Assembly: GCA_911728435.2 (NCBI GenBank)
Contig: OU452201.1
Span: 27,094,001-27,158,000 of the forward strand
From: Apoderus coryli
Taxonomy: Eukaryota > Arthropoda > Insecta > Coleoptera > Attelabidae
Length of the DNA: 64,000 nt
Direction: 5' to 3'
Positions 36,200-47,269 of the stretch are shown piece after piece. The notes under the pieces are model-generated. The model did no database searches. It was not told the DNA's origin and saw nothing but the letters and a program-made list of their open reading frames with translations. The position numbers and the translations under genes were made by a program. The stretch's first letter is position 1; the number at the start of each line of letters is the position of its first letter.

Positions 36200-36840
36200 C
36201 AATATATTACGCATGCTTTATCAGCAGAGCAAAATATGGAATCCTTTGTTGGGGTGCCTCTTCAGATTGCCAAAAGATATTTCTGCTGCAGAAACAAATA
36301 TTGAGGATTGTAAATAGTATGAATTTTCGAGAATCCTGCAGAGGTAAATTTAGAGACAAACATTTTCTAACAATACCAGCATTGTACATAATATATGAAT
36401 GTTTAATAATTAATTTTAAGCATAAAGACAAATTTTCAGAGTATAATAAGTCACATGTATAGTACGAGAGGAAATGTTATTAACGAGTACAATATTCCAC
36501 AACACAGATTAAGTCTGTCTGAAAAAAATTGTACATACAATTGTATAAAATTTTTTAATTCATTACCAAACGAAATAAAATTAGAAAGTAATTTAAAAAA
36601 AATCAAAACGGGAGATTTTTAAATTATTAGTGAAAATAGAACCCTACAATATAAGAGAATTCTTGGAATCGGAATATATTGCGTAAGATTGTTGTTTTTA
36701 TGGTATCTATGTACATTTACATATATATATTTTGTTTTTGCTTAAATTGTTTATCTGAGACGTATTTCAACCCTTTTGCTGTATGCTTATTATTAAGATA
36801 TTTTGTAAATGGCTGTTTGAAATAAAGATGTATTATTATT
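36200..36840 (+). pseudogene. LINE C-terminal fragment
   Basis: The plus strand reads SRAKYGILCWGASSDCQKIF, LLQKQILRIVNSMNFRESCR, and a FLTIPALYIIYECL segment (36211-36461). It stops at 36459-36461, then in a shifted frame reads MYSTRGNVINEYNIPQHRLS and IKFFNSLPNEIK (to about 36620). YGILxWG ... LQKxxLRI ... CR..F....ILTxPxLYI ... FNxLPxxIK is the C-terminal module downstream of the RT in CR1-like LINEs, related to the relic at 29050-30650. An AATAAAG with ATTATTATT lies near 36822-36838. The RT domain itself is absent. Confidence 0.75.
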
Positions 36841-36964
36841 AATAAAACGTAAATACAATGCTTTATTAAAAATAAAAACATTATTATAGATTCACAGATT
36901 AAGTTGAATTGGAAATTTCGGATTAAGCAACAAGTATTGGAGCTAAGTTATGCAGTATTTGGTT

Positions 36965-37383
36965 AATTTATTAAAAAAATAGGTTTTTCACAGTCAAGAC
37001 AAACAAGAAATGTCTTCTGCTTCAATTGGTAGGGGCACAAAAAACATGTTTTCTTAGTTTGAAGTCGCTCGTCGATTGGATCTTTTTCTTCAGTCTTGGG
37101 CTATCTGCAACGGGAACTCCTTACGATTTTTTAGCGCTCTCGGTAATTTATCATTTCCATTATATCGGCGCTGTATAAATGCCGTAATTAGACTTTTTGC
37201 ATTTTGACAAAGTCGCATCTATTTATATGGTTCGAATTCTAAAAACTTTGAAACAAAATATGGGCGTGAATTAAGCACATATTTATTATTTGGAGGAATA
37301 CGACCATGGCCCATCTACGGGTGCATCTGCATGAAGAACAACTTTCGCATTTCTTATCCCGCCCTTTGTGACAGCTTTGTAAT
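36965..37383 (-). pseudogene. piggyBac transposase C-terminal relic
   Basis: One minus-strand frame with five internal stops reads CHKGRDKKCESC, then TRRWAMVVFLQIINMCLIHA, and ends in a cysteine-rich tail TKKTCFLCPYQLKQKTFLVC followed by LDCEKPIFLIN. The piggyBac family has a KxGVDxxDxxxxxY..xRxTRRWPxxVF block followed by a C-terminal CxxC..CxxC finger ending CxKPxC, so the order and spacing match. The last motif cysteine/histidine part is altered. The catalytic Asp region is missing upstream. It is unrelated in position to the piggyBac element at 51744-53285. Confidence 0.75.
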
Positions 37384-37389
37384 AAAAAA

Positions 37390-38680
37390 ACCTCTAAAAA
37401 AACATAAGAATGTTAAAAAATGCAATAGTTTTTTTATAACACTTACGCTAGTCCGCGGTATATGATACCGCTGACCGTCAGAAATATGTTACTACCGTCA
37501 ATGTGCAACTAACATGAGGATCAGGATAAAATTGAAAGGGTAGGGAAGTATGAATGCCAAAATAAAGGCATTTTTGAAATTAGAGCGGGAAATTTAAGAG
37601 TAGCGGTATAGGATATTGCTAGGTAGCGGTTAAAGGTTAAGAATGCGCCAAACAGTTACTATTTATTACATTCAAAACCTCGGCAACTTTTAGAGTACCT
37701 GTAGTTTCTTCAACCATGTTCAGCACATCCCATTTCATTGTACAACCGCTTAGCTTCTAATGGGCATCAGCGAGTCCATGAGTGAAGTGCATATCGGTCA
37801 CCTCGGTATTTCCATAGTGATTTATGTTAAGGGACTTACAAATTTGACAGATTCAAAATGATTGGCGCAGTCAAATAGCATAAACGTTACTGATTTTTAG
37901 TCGAATTATTCACAAATATTCTTGGTATGTTGAAAAACGTTTAAATTTTTTTATCTAGTAAACGAAACAATATTTGAGGGAAATACAGGAGATAAAAAAT
38001 TGTAATTTTAATTGCTTTAGCTCAAGACAATGTCAAAAAAATTATACTCAGTGTCGTACATTTTTTTGTCAAGAATGTTTATTAAGTTGGAAACAATGCA
38101 TTTCCGGACGAAGGTTCATATTGATAGGTATTATTAACAATTTTATCTAAAATTTAAGTCCGACCCTTATGTTTATATCTCCTGATATAATGTATGTATA
38201 ATATGATACATCATAGCCCTCAGTTATATATTATGTAAATAAATGTGTTTGATGGTACTTGGATTAGCTCTAATTATAGAGCCCGAATATTAGTTTTAAT
38301 AAAGTTCTATCAGGGACATTTTGTCATTAAAAAGTAAAACAAAATGATTGATACACGTGTTTTCATTTTTGTCGTATTAAGAAAAAACAATTTTTTTTTT
38401 TTGAGATACAAAATGGTGATATATATATATGATATACATTTGATGAATCGTGGTGTTAGTTTTAACGAATTTGTAAAACATTTAAGGTTTATGATGTTAA
38501 ACAACTTTTGTATCTTCTTTTCTGTCGATTGGAACGTTGATAGTTGAATCGGTACAACTCATCTGGAAAATGTTGTGTCGGTTTCGTATCTTGAATTGGC
38601 TTCTATGGGTGCCACATAGTACCGTGTTAGACAAATTATAACTGCAGTATTTATTATTGTTGAAATTCGGGGCGTCACAT
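37390..38680. other. Non-coding, nothing recognised
   Basis: Frames at 38310-38547 are low-complexity AT sequence. No supported feature. Confidence 0.45.
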
Positions 38681-38689
38681 TCTAATGCA

Positions 38690-39270
38690 AAATAGATCTG
38701 GCAATACTAAAAATTTGAGACGAAGGATTTGGTAAAGAATCACCTAACATCCATACGAGGTAGTCCATTCCTCGCCGTACACAAGAATTCAGCTACGGGA
38801 GTTGGACCTACACCACTCAATTACCCAACTGAGTCAGGAACGCAAAGTTGATGACGCCGTTTATTCGATGACTGGATTTCGGAAGTATTGGCAGAGGACC
38901 CCAATTTTGGCTTAAAAATCATATGTAGCGACGAGGCACACTTTTGTATGTATGACTATGTTAACTAGCATAATTTTCGTATATGGACAACGTCCAACCT
39001 CACCAGGTAGTAATAAATCTTTAGAAAGTTACTATTTGGTGCGGAGTTTGGGCCAGCGGCATCTTTGGTCCATTATTTTTCAAAACTGACCTTAGCGAGG
39101 CCATCACCGTCAACCGCGAATACTAAAGAATGATAATTTCTTTTGGCCCAGATTGAACGATATGGACATGGATGACATGTGGTGGCAACAGGACGGTGCT
39201 ACGTACCACATTGAGCAGTCGTGATGTACATATTTTGCATAAAAGATTAGAGGGCATGGGTCCTAAGTAA
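38690..39270 (+). pseudogene. Tc1/mariner-type transposase relic
   Basis: The plus-strand frame at about 38880-39130 reads EVLAEDPNFGLKIICSDEAHF (first catalytic Asp in SDEAHF), then a stop, HNFRIWTT, TIWCGVWASGIFGPLFFKTD and EAITVNREY. After a frameshift, LNDMDMDDMWWQQDGATYH supplies the second catalytic Asp (QQDGAT). The third acidic residue and the C-terminus are not found. Upstream, FLAVHKNSATGVGPTPLN is degenerate N-terminal sequence. The WCG.WA.GI.GP.FF ... WFQQDGATCH pattern is characteristic of insect Tc1/mariner transposases. No terminal repeats located. Confidence 0.82.
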
Positions 39271-39279
39271 CACATAAAG

Positions 39280-40880
39280 ACGCGTAAACGTATGGGCGAC
39301 TATAAAAGCCTCGATAATGTAGAGATTGGGGTAGTAGCGGTTACTACTCTGCGACTCGGTGGCCTAATAACCGCTACGTAGATACCCCTCTCTATAACTG
39401 GCTTTATTACATTTTAGCTAATTATATAATGATACTTATATCTTTTAGTGACCTCTTTGTTTTCTTTTCTGCCATTTATAATATGAGTATAATGGCGCAG
39501 TGATATATTTTCATGTGATTTTGGGCACGTGTTTCAAGTACTCCTTTTGTGCTTTTTTGAAACGCATTTTACATTTCGTAGAAGCTTATGTTAAAATATA
39601 AACATAATAACCATCTTTTTTTAATTTAAACGAATTTTTTGTTTTCTCAAAATTTTGAGAACAATTAATAGTGGCCGATTTTAATAAAGTCAGGCTTTTC
39701 ACCATAAAAAAGGGGATCACCCGATTTCAAGCTTAAATGATTTGTGGCTTTGGTGATCCAATAGCAACTACCCAATCGTCACTATAAAGTTAGAATTTTA
39801 GTTTCTAAAACTCTACAGTAGTTTTAAGTCAAAATAAGATAGTGGCTAGGACTGTATAGTACCAAAAGAAACTATTTCGCTACTCATGTTGCCACTGAAA
39901 TGCCACGATACTTTAAAGTTCCAAGTGGTGGTGACTGGAACTATGCTGGAACCTTTATGCCTCTCGTTACCTTTTTAGGAAAAATTAGTGACCGGTGGCA
40001 GTAACTGATTCACTGGTACTACATAGTTTCTGCCACTATAGAGTAACAATAAAATGATGTTGCTCAGTTCCAGTAACTACCCAAATGTTACTGTGCCTTT
40101 GGATATTTACAGTCCCATTAAACGATATCTGTTTGATAACAGTTACTGTAAAATCAATATTTAAAGAAGTCTTGCCCTATAAAGTAGCAATATTAGTACC
40201 AGAGTGTACCTATGAACTAAGACTTCGTAACAAAACCGAAAGCGAAAGGATTTGGGAGCATATATCGGAATCGATTCATGGCTTTATCGCTGAAATTCAA
40301 GCAGATCGATGATGAAGAGCCATTAAACATTGGGCCACTCGGATCTATCCCACCGTGAGTAGCCGCAGCGGACATTTGAACGATTTTATATATAATGAAA
40401 AAAAAAAATGATAATATACCTCACACACAGCTTGTTTTACTCTATTTCAACTTCGATCTACCCTTATTGGAAAACCCTTTAAGAAACCAAAGAAAAGAAA
40501 ATATTCAATGACTATTAGTATGGCCATCAATTAACTATTGTTCTATACTCCATTAATGTCCCATTAAACAAAAAGTAACAATCACTTAGAGAAAACATGT
40601 CTGAAATAAATTGAAATCTTAAAATTTATGCGGTCATGTCAAAAACACGGGTGGCAATATCATCACGTCGTCAACATAAATAATGAAACCCGGCAATAAA
40701 AAATGCATTATTAGTTAGGTTAGACAACATAAGCAGTAGCGTAGCACATAACTCTGTCTATTAATTAACTGCAATGAACAAACTAAAACGTAAATTTGAC
40801 ATTTTTCCATTCGTTTACAGGCTTGGATATTCTTTGTTATTTATTAAAAAAATCTTCACAATTTTTTTTAATATTGTATT
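39280..40880. other. Non-coding, weak coding hint only
   Basis: A 75-codon plus frame (40085-40312) ends RIWEHISESIHGF, faintly like a Myb/SANT-type DNA-binding segment, but this is too weak to call. 39790-40080 is unusually rich in GCCACT and GTAACTG-like words on both strands. Confidence 0.4.
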
Positions 40881-40887
40881 TTTAGTA

Positions 40888-41199
40888 TTTTTTTTGGGTT
40901 TAGGTTCTCTCAAAAAACTTTTTTTAATTTTTAGCGAAATTTATTTGAACTAATCTTTATCGTTATCTTATATTTTAAATTTTAATAACAACACTTTTTA
41001 ATGTATTTAATTTCAAGAGAACGATATTTGAATCCATACGTCATGTTTGTATTTTTTATAGAATAACACCTGAAGAAGCCGATAAACCATTGTGGAAACG
41101 TTGTGAAAAGGGAAAAAATTAAATTAGACAAGCTTCGCTAAAAACTAAAAAAACGTTTGTGTAGAGAACCTTAAACCCAAAGAAAAAAAAACAAAGAAA
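40888..41199. repeat. Foldback of repeat family 2
   Basis: The left edge (TTTTTTTGGGTTTAGGTTCT, 40888-40953) is the reverse complement of the right edge (GAACCTTAAACCCAAAGAA, 41120-41199). The inner part carries ACACCTGAAGAAGCCGATAA, then ACCATTGTGGAAACG (about 41067-41101), a hammerhead-like but non-canonical hairpin. Related pieces lie at 33.5, 49.1, 55.4 and 61 kb. Confidence 0.7.
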
Positions 41200-41204
41200 T
41201 GGTT

Positions 41205-43185
41205 CAAGAACAAAGAAAAAAGAAAGATTAGTGAAGACTTTCTCGGAAATTGAATGACTTCACCTCTCCGAACGTAAGGACAAATTAAAAAGCCTGCATA
41301 AAGGGTACGCAAAAGCGCCAATGCAATCTTTTACAAGAAAAAATGGTTATTGGTTGCTTACTTTTTCTTTTTCATCGATACATTCATCTCTCGAGAAAAA
41401 GCTTTTCGTTACTTTACCTGGATATTATAGGCTAAAAGATTAATAAAAATTTACCTACAGATTATATAAATGAAAAATATGCCAAAGTAGTTATATTTTA
41501 GGTGTGAATAATGCAAGAACTTCAAGTATTTATTGTTTTCTGATAGTTCCCTTATAAATCATCTACAGCATATGCGATATACCTACACCACTGCAATATC
41601 GCTTGAATGACTTCCAAAGTTGTGAATGGAAAACCGTGAGTGTGTCTCGTGTAACGCATTTACAATTCAGCAAACGTATAACAACGTCTAACCTTTAACA
41701 ATGCGTTTTTGGACTAGATAGATTTAAATAATACCACAATCATACTGTATAAATTCATTTTAAATGGCCTTATACAAGCAAGAAAATGGACGCGACATGA
41801 AAAAAATTATATACTTACATACCGCAAACTTATCAAGCGCACACAGAAGAAACTATAACACAACGAAAGAGGAGAAAAAACAACTCTTATACATGGCAAT
41901 TAAATTTTGTAACCGGACGGTATTTCATCCAATTAAACTCGTCAGTTTTACCTTTAATGAATTATGAAAATATATTAATAATAAGAATAATAACTTTCTT
42001 TCCTCATCGGCGACACATTCAAAAAAGGGGACTTTAATTGATTGAATGGAAAATTGGATGCAGTAACAATACACGTTATTAAATAATGGATGTATAAAAT
42101 GTTGGATTGATTTATTTTTTATTAACTCTTGTGTGCGGGAAAAATTATGAATTGGCCATACTCGAGTACTATTTTCACATTACATACTTTATTAGGCACA
42201 TAGTCCATAAAAGCGACATCCATTAAGACTAATGAGTATTTTAATTAAGCGATTTTTGGATGAATCCAAAAATTTACTTTAAAATACTAGGGAAATATGT
42301 GGTTGCTGGGTGACCGTGTTAAATCAGATATATAGTATCTTAATTTGGTTAAGTTCTTAATATTTTTTATGAAAACTTAATTCGGGTTGAGTTTTTTTTT
42401 TAAGTCGTTGATCATGGTAAATTTTATATCAAGATTCACGTGCCCGAATATAAACATAATAATAAATTACATTATTTATGTTTGGTTCAAAATATTAACA
42501 TTACATAAAAAAAAGGCGAAGTTCACACTAAGTCTGCTCTACGATTTAACTCATTATATGTATGTCTGTATGTACCTACTTTCTCTCTGTCTCACTTTGT
42601 ATACAATAAAAAAATATCCCGATAGCAGCAGTCGGAAAAGTATATTTTCGATTTATAAATTTTTTATTCATACTTAGTCTACACTGACATAAACAATTAG
42701 TAAACAAATAATATAATATTCTGAGAGTCGCAAAATATAACCAAAATATTATCATCTTGTATAAATATGTAATATTTCTGCGACCATTCTGTCATTCACC
42801 TTTCTCGTAAAACACTTGGTGACAAGCTACTCGTAAATGGGTTTTTGACAAAACAACGTAACCGACCTGTGTCAAATTTTACAGGAGGCGTTTTTTCTTC
42901 TCATTGTTTTGTTTTTAAATATAATTCTGTTAATTTTTGTAGGTTTACATATTCATTGCAATCGTTTAGTTCATTTAGTAACGTCTAAGAAATTCTGTTA
43001 ATTTTGCATCTTACGATAATTTGTCAATACATTTTTAGAAATTGATATATATTTGTTTGCCGCTTAAAATAGACTTACGATGTTTTGTTGGTATCATTTT
43101 TTTGAAATAAAATTAATTGTGTGAATTAAAACCTTTTATTCTGAAATAAAAACAAAGTAGTCTTAAATTATTTTATTAAACTGTT
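41205..43185. other. Non-coding, nothing recognised
   Basis: AT-rich; frames at 41764-41967 and 42387-42677 are unsupported. The part nearest 43185 could be 3' UTR of the candidate exon at 43190 on the minus strand (AATAAA at about 43174-43179 on the complement). Confidence 0.4.
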
Positions 43186-43189
43186 CTCG

Positions 43190-43275
43190 TTAAACATCTT
43201 GATCCTCGTCATCTGTTTCGGCCAAAATATCTGGTGCTTGTTTTACTGTTTTACCTACCAGGTAAATTGAGGATA
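43190..43275 (-). CDS. Candidate terminal exon of an unidentified gene
   Basis: On the minus strand an open stretch reads IHKTLSSIYLVGKTVKQAPD followed by ILAETDDEDQDV and a TAA stop at 43190-43192. It is preceded by a possible acceptor (AAATCTAG, about 43289-43296) and followed by an AATAAA within 20 bp. The acidic, non-repetitive tail looks more like a host protein C-terminus than a transposon, but I cannot name the gene. It abuts a duplicated block, and part of the acceptor-side sequence recurs at about 43738-43770. Chance is quite possible. Confidence 0.25.
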
Positions 43276-44485
43276 AAGTTTTATGTATTCTAGATTTGCG
43301 TTGAAATATTTTTTAAAAGTATTGGCAATCGTAATATCAACGTTTTAAAATTTCCCACTTTAAATATTGCTCATTTCGGATTATTATAAAATATTTAAAA
43401 AACGTCATTTTAACGTTATCATTGTCGTATCTAAAAAATATGCGCTTCTAATGAACATTTTCTAACGTTATTTTACCTATAAATTTCGGTTTATTATAAA
43501 TTACATAAATAACGTTTTAAATTTTGTCAATATTGGACACGCATTTAAAAAACACCTAAAATAAACGTTTTTATTTTATGGTTTATTTATAATACATATA
43601 CAGCGTTACTTAAACATAATAAAAGCACGAAGTTGTATTTAAATAAGAAAAACACGTGCCTAAAATGTTTAAACTGGACAGTGTAAAATTCACTTTAAAA
43701 TAAACCTTCAATTTTTTAACGTAAGACCAATTAAGGATAAAGTTTTATAATATTCTAGATTTTCGTTGACACATTTTTTAAAAGTATTGGAAATCGTAAT
43801 ATCAACGTTTTAAAATTTGCCACTTTAAATAGTGCTCATTTTAAAACTAATTTCACACGTTCTTCTAATTGTACATTTGGAATTGTGATAAAATACTTTA
43901 TAAACATTATATAAACGTTTTGAATTTTCCCACATCAAGCAATACGCATTTCTATGGAATACTTTACACGTTTTCTTAACTGTAATTTTCGGATTATTAT
44001 AAAATACTTAAAAAACGTAATTCAAACGTTTTCATTGTCGCCCTTAAAAAATATGCGCTTCTTATAAACATTTTCTAACGTTGTTTTAAAGCTATAAATT
44101 TCGGTTTATTATAAATTACATAAATAACGTTTTATATATATGATATCTTACACGTTTTCTTAACTGTAATTTTCAGATTATTAGAAAATACTTAAAAACG
44201 TAATTTTATAACATGCGCTTCTAATGAACATTTTCTAACGTTATTTTAGCTATAAATTTCGGTTTATTATAAATAACGTTTTAAAAACGTTTTTAATTTT
44301 GTCAATGTTTGACACTCATTTAAAAAACACCTAAAACAAACGTTTTTTATTTTATGGAATATTTATAATACATATTCAACGTTACTTAAACAAATAAATG
44401 CACGTCGTTGTATTTAAATAAGAAAAACACGTGTCTATAACATTTAATGGTGTAAAATTAACCTTAGAATAAACCGTCAATTATC
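43267..44485. repeat. Degenerate duplicated AACGTT-rich block
   Basis: Two long diverged copies are visible. AGTATTGGCAATCGTAATAT at about 43320 recurs, with one change, at about 43786. The stretch from CATTTTCTAACGTTATTTTA (43457) to the AAACACGTG region (about 43660) recurs at 44230-44430. Shorter pieces recur at 43980-44150. AACGTT/AACGTTTT words occur throughout. No coding potential. It looks like an old satellite-like or nested duplication. Confidence 0.75.
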
Positions 44486-44489
44486 AACG

Positions 44490-45265
44490 ACTGACACGAT
44501 GACTGAACGTTTAATTTACGTATATATGTGTTTACTGGGAACTGTCAGAGAAAGAAAAACTAAACTGGCTACTATGAAAAAAATTATATGGGAGCATTTT
44601 TGAAGTTGAAAGAGAACGGAAAACAGGCAGGATTCCAAAAGTGATTAAAAATAAGTTAAATACCCCGTAAAAGTGTCTAAAAAGAGATACCCTGTACAAA
44701 AATAATTTATTCTGCTTGTTTTCTCATAACTACATTATTCAATTTATTTTATTATCTTCCAATTATTTTCATATCTGTTTACATTTACATACCTAGTATA
44801 TCGTATGTAGATATATTCAAGATGATATTATGTTTGCGTGTTTATGTTTGTAAAATAATATTATGACATTTAATTACTTCTGTAAAAACAAAAGTTCACG
44901 CAGACCGTGAAAGTACGCTATGTGTGTACTGTGTACATTTGTTTGTACGTTGAACAGGAACGAATTAAACAGTTGTAATAGCAAATTAAACACATCTCAT
45001 ATCAGTCGTGTTGTAGGTACTCATATGATACAGTAAAGTGCCTTAAGTACTGTTCACTTCAGAAAAATTAACACCCACATTATTTATATATGAGTTTTTG
45101 TATGAAGTGATTAAAACAAGTAGGCGTATGGGTATTCATCGTAAATTCAGTGTTGGCGCGTGAATGGGTTATTTTTACAAAAACAAATTACTTACTAGAT
45201 GTCGCCGAACACATCCTTTTACATCTCTGTACCGTGTGGGGTATATACCACATTATTTACGAGAC
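44490..45265. other. Non-coding, nothing recognised
   Basis: No supported frame or RNA feature. Confidence 0.4.
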
Positions 45266-45270
45266 TTTGG

Positions 45271-45350
45271 CTGTCAACTACTGACCGATCACCACTGATG
45301 AGTCGTGGATCGACGAAACGGACGTCTGGTGAAAGTATAGTGGTTGACAG
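45271..45350 (+). ncRNA. Hammerhead ribozyme I with outer stem
   Basis: Core 45289-45332: stem I UCACCA/UGGUGA, CUGAUGA, stem II GUCG/CGAC with a UGGAU loop, GAAA, stem III ACG/CGU with a GA loop, GUC at 45324-45326 with cleavage after 45326. Outside a symmetric 7/7-nt internal loop, CTGTCAACTAC (45271-45281) pairs with GTGGTTGACAG (45340-45350): ten Watson-Crick pairs plus one G-U. This is the cleanest ribozyme in the window and belongs to the same subfamily as A (no extra U before stem II). Confidence 0.88.
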
Positions 45351-45359
45351 ACAAACTCT

Positions 45360-46205
45360 CGGAATTTAAGTCTTAAGCCCATTTCTAAAAATAAATTAAG
45401 TACCTACTCCATAAATGTTTGAAATACATGACAGATGAAATTGCTAATAGTATTATAATATTAGATACTCTTAATTGTTGCGTATGACTATTGTATTATG
45501 ATGAGCCCATAGAATTAAATTTAAACAAAATCCTGTTTAGTCAAATAAAGTAATTTTGTCCGCTATGCCTCGAAATTATTCAATATAATTTCAAATTCAA
45601 AAAATAATGTCAGTTACAAGATTTTAAAACTAAGGAATAAAATATGGTGAAAATATAGCAATAGAACAACAACAAAATCATTTTTCTCTTACGTAGTTAT
45701 TTGTTTTATTATTATAGACTATTAAACTCCCAAATAATATACGTTTCTTCGATAATTAAGTAACAGAGTTGTACCAAATTCAAAAGAATGTGAAGTTAAA
45801 GTTATTCAACCAAAAATTATTAAAATGTTTTTTTAATGAATTATTTTAAACGGATTCCCAAAAGTTGTCTATACGCCACTGGTATAAGGCAGGAACAATA
45901 AACATTGGAGTGACAGGTGTCAAAACTGAGTTCAGTTATCACAACAGGAGTAGAACGAATGCCGTGAACTACGGGTTTTGCACTGCTTTGGGCACAGCAC
46001 GAAAATTAGTAATTAAATTTAGTTATAGAAGAATGGCATTTATGAAGGGAAATGGTAAATGCATAGATAGGTATACACAATTGAAATTTATTTATATGCA
46101 AAAGTAGAGTCTGTCCCACCATGGTAAAAATTTCAATTTTGTGGGAATCATAGAGGCATTGAACAATATATTAAGTAACTTTTTTATTTTATAATATACC
46201 AACAC
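45360..46205. other. Non-coding, one unassigned frame
   Basis: An 80-codon plus-strand frame (45865-46107) has no family I recognise and no supporting context. Confidence 0.4.
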
Positions 46206-46210
46206 TGTGT

Positions 46211-47264
46211 CCAAGATAAGAATGGGAATTGGAATCTTTGAAACGGTAGGAGTTACAATGTCGGTTAAATTAGAGAAAAGTTGTACAATTTAAACAACCT
46301 TTTAAATGGTGATTTCAAAAGTAAACTAACTTTAACCGTTTTCGAGAATTTTTGAAAAAACCATTTTTTGCGACTTTAGTTTTTATTTGTTTCTGACATT
46401 ATTTTTACCGATATAAAGAAATGAAAAGCACTGCCTAATTGATACTTTTTGAGGAGAAGAATTTTCACTACGACGTTTCGTTTTTGAAAAATCATCATCA
46501 ACTTTGTTTTTTTAAATAGGGCGCTGGATTTTTTATTGTTAAATTTAAAGCCATTTTCAATTAAAGTTTAGGTTAGGTATATCACACGTAATGGTTTACA
46601 AGTTGTCAGGTTTTTTAGCTGTTAATTCAAATTATTCAAGAAAAATCGCCATAGTTTGGCACTTAACTGACTGAATGCAAAGTAGTAGGTTTTGCAAAAA
46701 TATTAATTCGTTGTTACTCGCAATTATTTATGACTATTTGCCAATTTACTTCTCTCTCAGTACAACATTTTATTATGTACGCGGTTTTTTATATTATTTA
46801 GTTCAAATTTCTGTGATTTTTGAAGTTATTAAAAAATCGCCTTTCTCAGATGTAGGTTTTACGCAAAATAAGTGCCAAACTATGGCGATTTTTTTTTTAA
46901 TAATTTTAAATCACAGCTGAAAACACAGAAAACTTGTTTAAACAATTACGTGTAATATACCACCAATTTTTGAATTGAAAATGGCTTTAACTTTAATAAT
47001 AAAAAATCCAAGGTCGTATTTCAAAAACGAAGTTGATGATGGTTTTTCAAAAACGAAACTTTGTAGTGAAAATTTGTAAACGCTATTCTATTCCCCTCCA
47101 AAATTCACAATGATTGATGACAATGATTTATTTATATCTAAGTTAGTTTACTAATAAAAACACCATTTAAAAGGTATTTAAATTATACAACTTTTCTCTA
47201 ATTTAACCCACATTGAAACTCCTACCGTTTCCAAGATTCCAATGCTATACCATTCTTATCTTGG
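46211..47264. mobile_element. 1-kb foldback element
   Basis: The terminal CCAAGATAAGAATGG at the left matches CCATTCTTATCTTGG at the right. Arms pair to about 46700 and 46850, including CGGTAGGAGTT, the 46470-46520 block and its partner at 47025-47075. The inner arm motif UUGAUGA, a U-rich/A-rich hairpin and GAAAC (minus near 46475-46505, plus near 47033-47068) resembles a decayed hammerhead. The frame 46675-46920 reads through the loop. No transposase. Confidence 0.8.
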
Positions 47265-47269
47265 AGAGA

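Noticed and set aside
40085..40312. 75-codon frame with faint Myb/SANT resemblance
   Set aside because: Only a short RIWEHISESIHGF stretch matches loosely. No second helix and no transposon context.
45865..46107. 80-codon plus-strand frame
   Set aside because: No recognisable family, no repeat of the frame elsewhere and no splice signals strong enough to support a call.
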